NCBI RefSeq assembly: GCF_030159255.1
Contig: NZ_BSCT01000026.1
Span: 56,173-120,172, forward strand
DNA from: Bradyrhizobium sp. SSBR45G
GTDB taxonomy: Bacteria > Pseudomonadota > Alphaproteobacteria > Rhizobiales > Xanthobacteraceae
Direction: 5' to 3'
Length of the DNA: 64,000 nucleotides
The notes beneath the pieces are model-generated. The model saw only the letters and a program-made list of their open reading frames with translations, was not told the DNA's origin and searched no databases. Below, in pieces: positions 44,765 to 53,758 of the stretch (position 1 is its first letter; each line of letters starts with the position of its first letter). The position numbers and the translations under genes are program-made.

Positions 44765-46738
44765 TCAGCCGCGGCGCTTGGCCTTGGCCTTCTTGCCGCC
44801 TGGCGGTTTCGTTCGCGGGGCGTCTCCTGAATACGTCCGTGCGGCATGGCTGGACTTGTCGCGATGCGGCTTTTTCTTCGCGAACGCCGGTTCGCGGCCG
44901 GGCTTCGCGTCGCTGTCCCGATACGGTTTGCTGCGCGGCCTGGTGTCCTTGCCATCGCGCCGATCGTCCCGGCGCGGCGCACGGTGATCGCTCTCCTCCA
45001 CGTCGCGCCGCGGCGGCGGCCGCTTGTCCGGTCGCGGCTTGTCCGCAGGTCCCTGCCCGGATGGCGCCCCGGCAAGCGCCTCGATGCGGATGTTGTCCTC
45101 CTTGTCCGGACGACGGATGCTGGCGGCAAAGGCATCGGCGACGCGGGCAGCGATCTCGAACTCGGTCGTGGTGTCCAGGATCTTGATGGCACCGATGTCA
45201 TTCTTGTCGATGCCGCCGCGGCGGCAGATCATCGGCAGCAGCCAGCGCGCCTCCGCATTCTTCTTGCGCCCGATCGCCGCACGGAACCAGACGCTGGGCT
45301 CGCCCATGCCATGACGCGCGGACGGCTTCCCCGACTTGGTTCGGGGCGCTGGCGGAGCGCGCTCCTCGCCACGCACCGGCCTATTGGCGTCGCGGCCGCG
45401 ATCCTCGCGCGCCCGGCCACGATCCTGGCCGGGATCGAGAATGTCCTCGGGCGACGGCAGCCGGGCGCGATAGAGCCGCGCCAAGGCCGCAGCGATGTCC
45501 TCGGCCGAGCGCTCCGCGAGCAGGGCCTGTGCGAGCGCCAGATCCTCCGCCGTCGTCTCCTCGGTGAAGACCTGATCGTGCAGCATGCGCTCCTGATCGA
45601 GCTTGCGGATCTCGTCGGCCTGCGGCGCCGCTCCCCAGACGGCATCGATGCCGGCGAGATTGAGCAGCGTTTCCGCCCGCCGCCGTCGGGCCGGCGGCAC
45701 CAGGAGCACGCTGACGCCCTTGCGCCCGGCGCGGCCGGTGCGGCCCGAGCGATGCTGCATGACCTCGGGATCATTCGGCAGCTCGGCGTGGACGACGAGA
45801 TCGAGCTTCGCAAGGTCGATGCCGCGCGCCGCGACGTCGGTCGCCACGCAGACGCGCGCGCGGCCGTCGCGCAGCGACTGCAGCGCCGTGGTCCGCTCGT
45901 TCTGGGTCAATTCACCCGACAGCGCGACGACGGAGAAGCCGCGCTCCAGCAGCGCCGCCTGCAGGTGACGGACCGCCTCGCGGGTGTTGCAGAACACGAT
46001 CGCGCTCGGCGATTCGTAGAAGCGCAGCACGTTGACCACCGCGTGCTCGACATCGTCGGCGGCGATGCGGATGGCGCGGTACTCGATGTCGGCATGCCCG
46101 CCTTCGTCGCCCTCGACCTCGATCCGGAATGCATCGTCCTGATACTGCTTCGCCAGCGCCACGATGCCGCGCGGAAAGGTCGCCGAGAACAGCAGCGTCC
46201 GCCGCGTCTCCGGCGTGGTCTCGAGGATGAACTCCATGTCCTCGCGAAAGCCGAGATTGAGCATCTCGTCGGCCTCGTCGAGCACCACCGCCTTCAGCTC
46301 CGAAATGTCGAGACGGCCGCGCCGAAGGTGATCGCACAGCCGGCCGGGCGTGCCAACGACGATATGGGCGCCTGCTTCCAGCTCGCGCTGCTCGCGCCGC
46401 GGATCCATGCCGCCGACGCAGGAGATGACCCGCGCGCCGGCATGCTGATAGAGCCAGGCGAGCTCGCGCTGGACCTGCAACGCCAGCTCGCGCGTCGGCG
46501 CGACGATCAGCGCCAGCGGCGCTGACGCCCGCTCGAACCGCTCGGCCTCGCCCAGCAGGTTTTTCGCGATCGCCAGACCGTAAGCGACGGTCTTGCCGGA
46601 GCCGGTCTGGGCGGACACCAGCAGGTCGCGGTCGACCGCCTCGTCATCGAGAACGGCAAGCTGAACGGGGGTCGGCTGCTCGTAATTGCGCTCGGCGAGA
46701 GCGCGGGCGAGCGGCGAAACTGTAGCGGGAAAGGACAA
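44765..46738 (-). CDS. DEAD-box RNA helicase with DbpA-like RNA-binding domain
   Basis: A 657-residue ATP-dependent RNA helicase. All core motifs are present: Q motif (YEQPTPVQ), AQTGSGKT, PTRELA, TPGR, DEAD, SAT, ATDVAARGID and HRSGRTGRAGRKG. Residues about 470-555 resemble the DbpA RNA-binding domain (LLPMICRRGGIDKNDIGAIKI), which in DbpA recognises 23S rRNA hairpin 92. The tail of about 100 residues is Lys/Arg/Asp/Pro-rich and disordered. A role in ribosome assembly or cold adaptation is likely. Confidence 0.93.
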   Translation of the reverse strand: MSFPATVSPLARALAERNYEQPTPVQLAVLDDEAVDRDLLVSAQTGSGKTVAYGLAIAKNLLGEAERFERASAPLALIVAPTRELALQVQRELAWLYQHAGARVISCVGGMDPRREQRELEAGAHIVVGTPGRLCDHLRRGRLDISELKAVVLDEADEMLNLGFREDMEFILETTPETRRTLLFSATFPRGIVALAKQYQDDAFRIEVEGDEGGHADIEYRAIRIAADDVEHAVVNVLRFYESPSAIVFCNTREAVRHLQAALLERGFSVVALSGELTQNERTTALQSLRDGRARVCVATDVAARGIDLAKLDLVVHAELPNDPEVMQHRSGRTGRAGRKGVSVLLVPPARRRRAETLLNLAGIDAVWGAAPQADEIRKLDQERMLHDQVFTEETTAEDLALAQALLAERSAEDIAAALARLYRARLPSPEDILDPGQDRGRAREDRGRDANRPVRGEERAPPAPRTKSGKPSARHGMGEPSVWFRAAIGRKKNAEARWLLPMICRRGGIDKNDIGAIKILDTTTEFEIAARVADAFAASIRRPDKEDNIRIEALAGAPSGQGPADKPRPDKRPPPRRDVEESDHRAPRRDDRRDGKDTRPRSKPYRDSDAKPGREPAFAKKKPHRDKSSHAARTYSGDAPRTKPPGGKKAKAKRRG

Positions 46739-46786
46739 TGGACGGAAAACCTCGGTTGATTCCGGCTGCTTTACGCTAAGCGGCGC

Positions 46787-46804
46787 CGGAACACGAGTGT
46801 TCCG
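46787..46804. promoter_or_regulatory. 18-bp inverted repeat in divergent gap
   Basis: CGGAACAC-GA-GTGTTCCG, perfect 8-bp arms, between the helicase and DUF1428 genes. It contains GGAAC in both directions but lacks a correctly spaced CGTT, so it is not an EcfG promoter. It may be an operator. Confidence 0.4.
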
Positions 46805-46898
46805 AGCGGCAACATGCCGCTTTGCCCAGCCGCCCGGCGCCGCCGCTCAACTGGATCCGTGCTAGCCTCTCGGCACGATCCCCAGGGGAGCCTGAGCC

Positions 46899-47255
46899 AT
46901 GTATGTCGCAGGATTCGTGATCCCGGTACCGGAGGACAAGAGGGAGGCCTACCGCCGTTGGGCCGAGCACGGGGCCGCGCTGTTCAAGGAATATGGTTGC
47001 CTCGAGATCGTCGAGTCCTGGGAGGACCAGGTTCCAGACGGCACCTTCACCGATTTTCGCCGCGCCGTGGCAGCACAAGCTGGCGAGAAGATCGTCTTCT
47101 CCTGGCAGGTCTGGCCCGACAAGGCGACGCTCGACGCGGCTGAAGCGCGCATGCGCCACGATCAACGCTTCGAGATATCCGGCGAGATACCATTCGATCG
47201 CAAGCGCCTGATCCTCGGTTGCTTCCGGCCGATCTTCACGATGGGACGCGGCTGA
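46899..47255 (+). CDS. DUF1428 family protein
   Basis: A 118-residue protein of the DUF1428 (YbaA-like) family, a ferredoxin-like alpha-beta fold similar to antibiotic-biosynthesis monooxygenases: MYVAGFVIPVPEDKREAYRRWA, DFRRAVAAQAGEKIVFSWQVWPDKA and the end RLILGCFRPI. The biochemical role is unknown. It is monocistronic. Confidence 0.87.
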   Translation: MYVAGFVIPVPEDKREAYRRWAEHGAALFKEYGCLEIVESWEDQVPDGTFTDFRRAVAAQAGEKIVFSWQVWPDKATLDAAEARMRHDQRFEISGEIPFDRKRLILGCFRPIFTMGRG

Positions 47256-47478
47256 CGCCTGGCAGCAGCGAGAGACAAGTGCGGCCGCGCGCCCGCGCCC
47301 GCGGCACGGCGTCGGTTCCGCTCTCCCGAAAGTGGGTTCTTCGCGTCTTACGAAAATCAGACCAGAGCCGCCCCGCCCATGCCTCATGCAGAGGGACGTG
47401 CCGGTCATCACGAACGCCGGGTGCAGGGTGTGGCCGCCGTGGCCATCCACACCGACAGCCGCGGAGAATGAACCCGCC

Positions 47479-49065
47479 TCAATAGCCCAGCGCGCAGCCG
47501 TCCTTGCGCGGGTCGGAGCCGCCGGTGAGCGTGCCCTTGTCCCAGTCGATCCAGATCGCCTGGCCGCCGCCGAGCGGCGAGCCCACCTTGGTGGTCTTGT
47601 GGCCGATCTTCTGCAGTCCCTCGACGACCTCCGCGGGCACGCCGTCCTCGAGCTGATAGACGCCCTCGTAGTGCAGGCCGCGCGCCATATCGATGGCTTC
47701 CTGCACGTCGCAGCCATAGTCGAGGATGTTGGTCAGCACGTGGGTCTGGCCGACCGGCTGGTACTGGCCGCCCATGACGCCGAACGACATCTGGGCGCGG
47801 CCGGCCTTGGTGGCCAGGGCCGGGATGATGGTGTGCAGCGGGCGTTTGCCCGGACCGATGCAGTTCGGATGACCGGGCTGGATGCGGAAGCCGCCGGCGC
47901 GGTTCTGCAGCAGCACGCCGGTCTCGTTGGAGACGATCGCCGAGCCGAACGAATGCGCGATCGAGTTGATGAAGGAGCAGACGTTGCGGTCGCGGTCGAC
48001 CACCGTGATGTAGACCGTCTCCGGATTCATCGGCGGCGCGACGTTCGGCAGATCGAGCAGCTTGTCGAGGCTGATCTGCGAGATGTACTCGTCGGCGAAT
48101 TCCTTGGCGAGGATGCTGGCGACCTCGGTCGTCATGTGCGCGGGATCGCCGATGTGCTGCTCGCGCATCATGTAGGCGATGCGCGCGGCCTCGGCCTCGA
48201 GGTGGAAGCGCTCGACGCTGAGCGGCGCGATCCGGGTCAGGTCGAAGCGCGACAGGATGTTGAGCATCACCAGCATGGTGATGCCCGGACCGTTCGGCGG
48301 GCACTGCCAGACGTCGTGGTCCTTGTAGGTGGTGCCGATCGGCGCGGTGACCTCGGTCTGGTGGTTGGCGAAATCCTCCAGCGTGTGCAGGCCGCCGATG
48401 CCGCGCAGGGTCTGCACCATGTCCTCGGCGACGGCGCCGGTATAGAAGCCCTTCGGGCCTTCCTTGGCGATGACGCGCAAGGTCTGCGCCAGCTCCGGCT
48501 GGCGGATCACGTCGCCGGCCACGGCCGCCCTGCCGCGCGGCAGGAAATAGCGCGCGGTGTTGGTGCCGTTCTTGAGCTTCTCGAACTGGTTGTTCCAGTC
48601 GAAGCCGACTCGCGGCGCCACCACGTAGCCGTCCTCGGCGGCGCGGATCGCCGGCTGCAGCAGGCGGTCGAGACCGAGCCGGCCATGGTCGCGCAGGATG
48701 CGGTCCCAGGCGTCGATCGCGCCGGGCACGGACACGGCGTGGGCCGAGGTCAGCGGCACCGAATGGATCTTGCGCTCGAGGTACCAGTCGACGGTGGCCG
48801 CGGCCGGCGCCCGGCCCGAGCCGTTATAGGCCGTGACCCGGCCCTCGCCCTTGGGCTGGACGAGTGCGAAGCAGTCGCCGCCGATACCGGTGGACTGCGG
48901 CTCGATCACGCCGAGCAGCGCGCAGGCCGCCACCGCGGCGTCGGCTGCGGTCCCGCCGGCGCGCAGCACCTCGATCCCGGCCAGCGCGGCTTGCGGATGC
49001 GAGGTTGCGATCATTCCGTTCTGGGCGTGGACCGTGGACCTGCCGGGAAAATGGAAGCTTCTCAT
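47479..49065 (-). CDS. gamma-glutamyltransferase family protein
   Basis: A 528-residue N-terminal-nucleophile hydrolase of the GGT family: MIATSHPQAALAGIEVLRAGGTAADAAVA, ESTGIGGDCF, and the second-subunit start near the NPETVYITVVDRD motif. The catalytic Thr (ET) is present, but the next residue, Thr in E. coli GGT, is Val. GPGKRPLHTIIP and GGQYQPVGQTHVLTNI are also typical. There is no signal peptide from ATG 49065, so it would be cytoplasmic, unlike classical periplasmic GGT. It may act on other gamma-glutamyl or acyl substrates, as many GGT-like enzymes do. Confidence 0.9.
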   Translation of the reverse strand: MRSFHFPGRSTVHAQNGMIATSHPQAALAGIEVLRAGGTAADAAVAACALLGVIEPQSTGIGGDCFALVQPKGEGRVTAYNGSGRAPAAATVDWYLERKIHSVPLTSAHAVSVPGAIDAWDRILRDHGRLGLDRLLQPAIRAAEDGYVVAPRVGFDWNNQFEKLKNGTNTARYFLPRGRAAVAGDVIRQPELAQTLRVIAKEGPKGFYTGAVAEDMVQTLRGIGGLHTLEDFANHQTEVTAPIGTTYKDHDVWQCPPNGPGITMLVMLNILSRFDLTRIAPLSVERFHLEAEAARIAYMMREQHIGDPAHMTTEVASILAKEFADEYISQISLDKLLDLPNVAPPMNPETVYITVVDRDRNVCSFINSIAHSFGSAIVSNETGVLLQNRAGGFRIQPGHPNCIGPGKRPLHTIIPALATKAGRAQMSFGVMGGQYQPVGQTHVLTNILDYGCDVQEAIDMARGLHYEGVYQLEDGVPAEVVEGLQKIGHKTTKVGSPLGGGQAIWIDWDKGTLTGGSDPRKDGCALGY

Positions 49066-49197
49066 CGTTGCTCGCTGCGTGATCTTGTTGGGGCCGGGAC
49101 GCCCGTGCTGGCCAGCTACATGGCACATTCCTTCCAGCCTCGGCAATGGCCCGGGATACCAGCTTTTCTATGGTCAGCTCTGCTGCTAAATGGCCGC

Positions 49198-49977
49198 ATG
49201 CCCCTGACCGTCGCCGCCTTCTATCAGTTCGTTGCACTGCCCGACTTCCGCGACCTTCGCGCGCCGCTCAAGACCTTCTGCGCGGAGCGCGGTATCAAGG
49301 GGAGCATCCTGCTCGCTGAGGAGGGCATCAACGGCACCGTGGCCGGGTCCGAACAGGCCATCGCCGCGCTGGTCGACGCGTTTCGGCTCGGCACGCTGTT
49401 CGCCGGGCGCCTCGACAATCTGGAGCTGAAGTTCTCGCAGGCTGCGGCCATGCCCTTCCAGCGCCTGAAGGTCCGGCTGAAGCGCGAGATCGTGACGCTG
49501 GGCGATGCCGCCGCCGACCCGACCCGCCAGGTCGGGACCTATGTCAGTCCCGCCGATTGGAACGCGCTGATGTCAGCGCCCGATACGCTCGTGCTCGACA
49601 CCCGCAATGCGTTCGAGGTCGCGATGGGCACGTTCGAAGGCGCGGTCGATCCCGGCCTGCGCAGCTTCGGACAGTTCAAGGATTTCGCGGCCCGCGCGCT
49701 CGATCCGGCCAGGCACAAGCGGATCGCGATGTTCTGCACCGGCGGCATCCGCTGCGAGAAGGCGAGCGCGCTGCTGCTGGCCCGCGGATTTTCAGAGGTC
49801 TACCACCTCAAGGGCGGCATCCTGAGATATCTCGAGGAGGTCCCGGAAGCCGACAGCCGCTGGCGCGGCGGCTGTTTCGTGTTCGACGAACGGGTCGCGC
49901 TCGGCCACGGGCTGCGCGAGCACGCCGCGGCTGCGAGCCAAGGTCAGGCGGAGGGCGCGAGCGATGAGCCATTCTGA
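49198..49977 (+). CDS. trhO: tRNA uridine(34) hydroxylase (rhodanese-domain UPF0176)
   Basis: A 259-residue protein of the TrhO/YceA family, which oxygen-dependently forms 5-hydroxyuridine at the tRNA wobble position. An N-terminal acylphosphatase-like domain (GIKGSILLAEEGINGTVAG) is followed by a rhodanese domain with the active cysteine in MFCTGGIRCEKASALL. I chose ATG 49198, at the usual N-terminus; the frame is open far upstream antisense to the GGT gene, which is not coding. It overlaps slyX by 14 bp. Confidence 0.92.
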   Translation: MPLTVAAFYQFVALPDFRDLRAPLKTFCAERGIKGSILLAEEGINGTVAGSEQAIAALVDAFRLGTLFAGRLDNLELKFSQAAAMPFQRLKVRLKREIVTLGDAAADPTRQVGTYVSPADWNALMSAPDTLVLDTRNAFEVAMGTFEGAVDPGLRSFGQFKDFAARALDPARHKRIAMFCTGGIRCEKASALLLARGFSEVYHLKGGILRYLEEVPEADSRWRGGCFVFDERVALGHGLREHAAAASQGQAEGASDEPF

Positions 49978-50191
49978 ACAGTCGCGCCAGGAACTGGCCG
50001 AACGGATCGACCGGCTGGAGATGCGGCTGACGTTTCAGGACGACACGATCGAGACCCTGAACCAGACCATCACGGCGCAATGGCGCGAGATTGACGCCCT
50101 GAAGCGGCAGATCGCCTTGATGGTCGAGCGGCTCGAGGACGCCCAAGGCAATGCCGAGGGGCCGCGCAATGAGCCGCCGCCGCACTACTGA
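49964..50191 (+). CDS. slyX: SlyX family protein
   Basis: A 75-residue coiled-coil protein (ERIDRLEMRLTFQDDTIETLN onward, heptad-like) ending PPPHY, the conserved SlyX tail. The function is unclear. Its start lies inside trhO (14-bp overlap), so the two are translationally coupled. Confidence 0.92.
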   Translation: MSHSEQSRQELAERIDRLEMRLTFQDDTIETLNQTITAQWREIDALKRQIALMVERLEDAQGNAEGPRNEPPPHY

Positions 50192-50204
50192 GCGTGCGGC
50201 AGCC

Positions 50205-52115
50205 TCAGGCCGGAACGGTCGCCGGCGCCTTGCTCGAGGGCAGATCGACCACCTCGCCTGCCATGACCAAGCGGTCGCGGCCGCCGTCCTTGGCCGCGTA
50301 GAGCGCGCGGTCGGCCGACTCGATCAGCGAAGCCGGGCCCGCGGAGCGCTCGAAGCCGGGGCGGCAGACAGCCCCGCCGATGCTGGCCGTCACGATGCCC
50401 GGCGGGTTGTGCGCGTGGACGATGCCCGCTTCATGCAGGGCCCGCCGGATGCGCTCGCCGAGCCGCGCGCATCCCGCGGCATCGGTGTTCGGCAGCAGCA
50501 GCGCAAACTCCTCGCCGCCATAGCGGGCCACGAGATCCGAGCTGCGTTGGGCCTCGTCCGCCAGAACGCTGGCGACCGTGTGCAGGCATTCGTCGCCCGC
50601 CGGATGGCCGTAGGTGTCGTTGAAGGCCTTGAAGTGGTCGATGTCGATCATCAAGAGCGCCAGCGAGGTCTTTTCGCGATAGGCCCTGCCCCACTCCTCC
50701 ATCAGCCGCTCGTCGAAGCGGCGGCGGTTGGCGAGCCCGGTGAGACCGTCCTCGATCGCCAGCGTCTCGAGCCGGCCCTGCAGCGTCTTCTGCTGCGTCA
50801 CGTCGCGCGTGACCGCGACGAACCCATCGAGTTCGCCGTTCGGCTGGCGTGTGGCGCGAATGGTGGCCTCGACCCAGATTTCCGATTTGTCGCGCCGACG
50901 CATGCGATAGGTCGCACGCGCCTCGTCGGCCGCGCCCTTCCTGAGCTGATCCAGGATCTCCTGGAGCTGCGGACGATCGAGCGGATTCACGCCGGAGATC
51001 GCGCGCTTGCCGAGCAGCTGCGACGGATGCCATCCGAGAACGCGCGTGGTCGAGGGCGACACGTAGCCGATGCATTCGTCGAGATCGATGCGCGTCACGA
51101 TGTCGCTGGAGCCTTCGGCAAGCAGCCGGAAGTTCTCCTCCTTGGCCGCGAGCGCTGCGGATAGCTGCTGCCGCCGCAGCAGCTGCTTGACGAGGAACAT
51201 GCCGATCGCAACGACGAGCGCGAGCAGACTGACCTGGACAGTGAACCGCACGAAAGCGTCGCGTTTCCACTCGGCGAGCACGTCCGCCTCCGTCCGCGTG
51301 GCCAGGATGAGGAACGGATAGCGCTGCGCGTGCTGGTAAAAGCCGATGCGGTCGGACATCTCGCCCGGGCGGCGGAAGTGCAAGGTGCCCGACGCCGGGT
51401 GATAGGGAATCACCTCGAGGACCGGATGCCCAAGCGTTCGCGAATCCGGCTCGGAGTTGTCCGCGAGCACCGATCCGTCGCGGCTCATCAGACTGATCGT
51501 TCCCTGCTGGCCGACGTCGAACTGGCGGTAGAACCCGGCGAAATAGGCGACATCGACGGTCGCGAGCACGACGCCGCCGAAGCTGCCGTCGGAGTGATTC
51601 CAGCGGCGCGAGAGGGTAATCACCCACTGCCCACCGGACTTGCTCTGCACCGGATGGCCGATCAGCAGCGAGCGGTCGGCCGATGTGCGGTGATGAGCGA
51701 AGTAGTCGCGGTCGGCATTATTGTAGTTGGAGAGCGTGACGTCCTCGGTCGTGGCGAGCCAGTCGCCATTCCCGTCATAGGCGAAGACGCCCCGGATGCG
51801 GCCCAGCGTCGCCTTTCGGGCCTTCAGGATCGTCTGCAGACGGGCGATTGCGCCGGACTTGCCGTCATCAGTCTCAAGTGCGGCAACAACCCCGCGCAGC
51901 AGCGAATCGGCGAGCTCGAACGTGTCTTCGACGTGCTGTGTGAGAGATCGCGCGAGATTGGCCAGATCGATCTCGGCATTCCGCACCTCGGCGTTCCGCG
52001 TCGTCCACTCGCCCCAGCCGCTGAAGGCGAGGATGGCGCCACACAAAAGCGCAAGCACGCCAGCCGCCCACAAGGGCAGGCGGCTCAGGTCAACTCTGGT
52101 CGCACCAACGTCCAT
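50205..52115 (-). CDS. membrane diguanylate cyclase with Cache-like sensor, PAS and GGDEF
   Basis: A 636-residue c-di-GMP synthase. Membrane segment 1 (LPLWAAGVLALLCGAILAFSG), an extracytoplasmic dCache-like sensor (about 40-290; GHPVQSKSGGQWVITLSRR), membrane segment 2 (VSLLALVVAIGMFLV), a PAS domain with PAC (about 325-455) and a GGDEF domain with intact GGEEF. The inhibitory site RSSD precedes GGEEF by five residues, so product feedback is expected. No EAL domain. It converges on slyX with a 13-bp gap. Confidence 0.94.
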   Translation of the reverse strand: MDVGATRVDLSRLPLWAAGVLALLCGAILAFSGWGEWTTRNAEVRNAEIDLANLARSLTQHVEDTFELADSLLRGVVAALETDDGKSGAIARLQTILKARKATLGRIRGVFAYDGNGDWLATTEDVTLSNYNNADRDYFAHHRTSADRSLLIGHPVQSKSGGQWVITLSRRWNHSDGSFGGVVLATVDVAYFAGFYRQFDVGQQGTISLMSRDGSVLADNSEPDSRTLGHPVLEVIPYHPASGTLHFRRPGEMSDRIGFYQHAQRYPFLILATRTEADVLAEWKRDAFVRFTVQVSLLALVVAIGMFLVKQLLRRQQLSAALAAKEENFRLLAEGSSDIVTRIDLDECIGYVSPSTTRVLGWHPSQLLGKRAISGVNPLDRPQLQEILDQLRKGAADEARATYRMRRRDKSEIWVEATIRATRQPNGELDGFVAVTRDVTQQKTLQGRLETLAIEDGLTGLANRRRFDERLMEEWGRAYREKTSLALLMIDIDHFKAFNDTYGHPAGDECLHTVASVLADEAQRSSDLVARYGGEEFALLLPNTDAAGCARLGERIRRALHEAGIVHAHNPPGIVTASIGGAVCRPGFERSAGPASLIESADRALYAAKDGGRDRLVMAGEVVDLPSSKAPATVPA

Positions 52116-52275
52116 TCCGCGGGACTCTCCGGACCTCGGCAGAGTCTCACGGACATCTTAGCTAACTCTGAAATGAGCCCGGTTCCACGTCCTCGGGACA
52201 CACCGTAGGACTACGGCTCAACCGTATAATTACGGGGTCGCCGCAGGTGTGCGCGCTCGCGCCATACTTGTTAGT

Positions 52276-52524
52276 TCAACGTGCGAACGCCGATCGGACC
52301 TTCTCCCACAGCGAGGACGCCCGCTGCCCGGAAGCGTCTCGCTCGCCACTCGCCGCATTCACGCGCGTCGTCGACGGCTGCTGCGCGCTGACCGGATCGG
52401 ACGCAGGAAACGTATCCATGAGTCCCTCGTCGAGCGCCGTTGCAGCCTTGCCATCGAGACGAGCGGCCTCGCGTGTATCGACGGCATGCTTGTCGCGCGG
52501 TGCGGGATTGAATTTCTCAGCCAT
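52276..52524 (-). CDS. small conserved stress-type protein (FPASDPVS motif)
   Basis: An 82-residue hydrophilic protein, MAEKFNPAPRDKHAVDTREA onward, with the motif ALDEGLMDTFPASDPVS that I recognise from small rhizobial proteins of unknown function. It is probably unstructured, and has no signal. ATG 52524 has GGGAGA upstream and a candidate EcfG promoter 24 bp further up, so it belongs to the general stress response. Confidence 0.82.
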   Translation of the reverse strand: MAEKFNPAPRDKHAVDTREAARLDGKAATALDEGLMDTFPASDPVSAQQPSTTRVNAASGERDASGQRASSLWEKVRSAFAR

Positions 52525-52547
52525 GATCGATCTCCCTGTGCGCCGAC

Positions 52548-52572
52548 AACGCCGCGGCGAGAGGCGTGTTCC
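52548..52572 (-). promoter_or_regulatory. EcfG-type promoter (GGAAC-N16-CGTT) for the 82-residue protein
   Basis: On the minus strand GGAAC (52568-52572), 16 bp, CGTT (52548-52551), 23 bp before the start codon. Full consensus. Confidence 0.75.
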
Positions 52573-52707
52573 CTGGTCGATCCCGCATCCTGTCGACGCG
52601 TGGGCACGCCCGCCGGGTTGGCGCCCGGACCGATATAAGCTTGGCCGGAACCGCCCGGCCATGTATCACGGGCGGTAAACCAGTCCTGAAGGTTGCGGAG
52701 CCCCAGC

Positions 52708-53754
52708 GTGAGTGAGACTGCCGTGAACAAGCCTTTCATCGACGTGCTGGCCGGTCAGCGGCAAAGCGTGCCTCCGATCTGGATGATGCGCCAGGCCGGC
52801 CGCTATCTGCCGGAATATCGCGAGGTCCGCGCCAAGGCCGGAGGTTTCCTGGACCTCTGCTTCAATCCTGAGCTGGCCGCCGAGGTCACCCTGCAGCCGA
52901 TCCGGCGCTTCGGCTTCGATGCGGCGATCATCTTTTCCGACATCCTGGTCATCCCGCACGCGCTCGGCCGCAGCGTCCGTTTCGAGGTCGGCGAAGGGCC
53001 GCGACTCGATCCGCTGGACACGCCCGACAAGATCGCGACGCTGTCCGGCCAAGCGGATCTCTCCAAGCTCGAGGCGGTGTTCGAGGCGCTGCGCCGCGTC
53101 CGCGGCGAGCTGCCGCCGAGCACCGCACTGATCGGCTTTTGCGGCGCGCCATGGACGGTCGCGACCTACATGGTGGCGGGCCAGGGCACGCCGGACCAGG
53201 CCCCGGCGCGGCTGCTCGCCTACCGCCATCCCCAAGCGTTCAGCAAGATCATCGACGCGCTGGTGGACAGCTCCATCGCCTATCTCCTGAAGCAGCTGGA
53301 CGCAGGTGCCGACGCGCTGCAGATCTTCGACACCTGGGCCGGCGTGCTGTCCCCGCGCGAGTTCGCCCGCTGGTCGGTCGCGCCGACCAAGCGCATCGTC
53401 GAGGGCGTGCGCAAGGCGCGGCCGGATGCGAAGATCATCGGTTTTCCGCGCGGCGCTGGTGCTCTGTTGCCGGGCTTTGTCGCGGAAACCGGCATCGATG
53501 CTGTCAGCATCGACTGGACCGCGGAGCCTGGCCTGGTGCGCGAGCGGGTGCAGAGCAAGGTTGCGGTTCAGGGCAATCTCGATCCGCTGGCGCTGATCAC
53601 CGGCGGCGCGGCGCTCGACCAGGCGGTCGATGACGTGCTGGCAAGCTATTCCAGCGGGCGGCACATCTTCAATCTGGGCCACGGCATCCTGCCGGAGACC
53701 CCGATCGCCCATGTCGAGCAGATGCTGGCGCGCGTGCGCGCCTTCAAGGGCTGA
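52708..53754 (+). CDS. hemE: uroporphyrinogen decarboxylase
   Basis: A 348-residue HemE that decarboxylates the four acetates of uroporphyrinogen III to give coproporphyrinogen III in heme and chlorophyll synthesis. Motifs: WMMRQAGRYLPEYR, FSDILVIPHALG (catalytic Asp), GFCGAPWT and NLGHGILPETP. I chose GTG 52708 with GGAG 7-8 bases upstream; GTG 52723 is an alternative. It converges on hemC with a 4-bp gap. Confidence 0.95.
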   Translation: MSETAVNKPFIDVLAGQRQSVPPIWMMRQAGRYLPEYREVRAKAGGFLDLCFNPELAAEVTLQPIRRFGFDAAIIFSDILVIPHALGRSVRFEVGEGPRLDPLDTPDKIATLSGQADLSKLEAVFEALRRVRGELPPSTALIGFCGAPWTVATYMVAGQGTPDQAPARLLAYRHPQAFSKIIDALVDSSIAYLLKQLDAGADALQIFDTWAGVLSPREFARWSVAPTKRIVEGVRKARPDAKIIGFPRGAGALLPGFVAETGIDAVSIDWTAEPGLVRERVQSKVAVQGNLDPLALITGGAALDQAVDDVLASYSSGRHIFNLGHGILPETPIAHVEQMLARVRAFKG

Positions 53755-53758
53755 CGGG

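Noticed and set aside
47332..49197. Long in-frame extension upstream of trhO
   Set aside because: It is antisense to gamma-glutamyltransferase and not protein-like; trhO has a family-standard start at 49198.
52160..52190. GGAAC upstream of the GGDEF gene as an EcfG promoter
   Set aside because: The following GTT is only 15 bases away, so spacing is wrong.
52653..52680. GGAAC upstream of hemE as an EcfG promoter
   Set aside because: The correctly spaced -10 reads CGGG, not CGTT.
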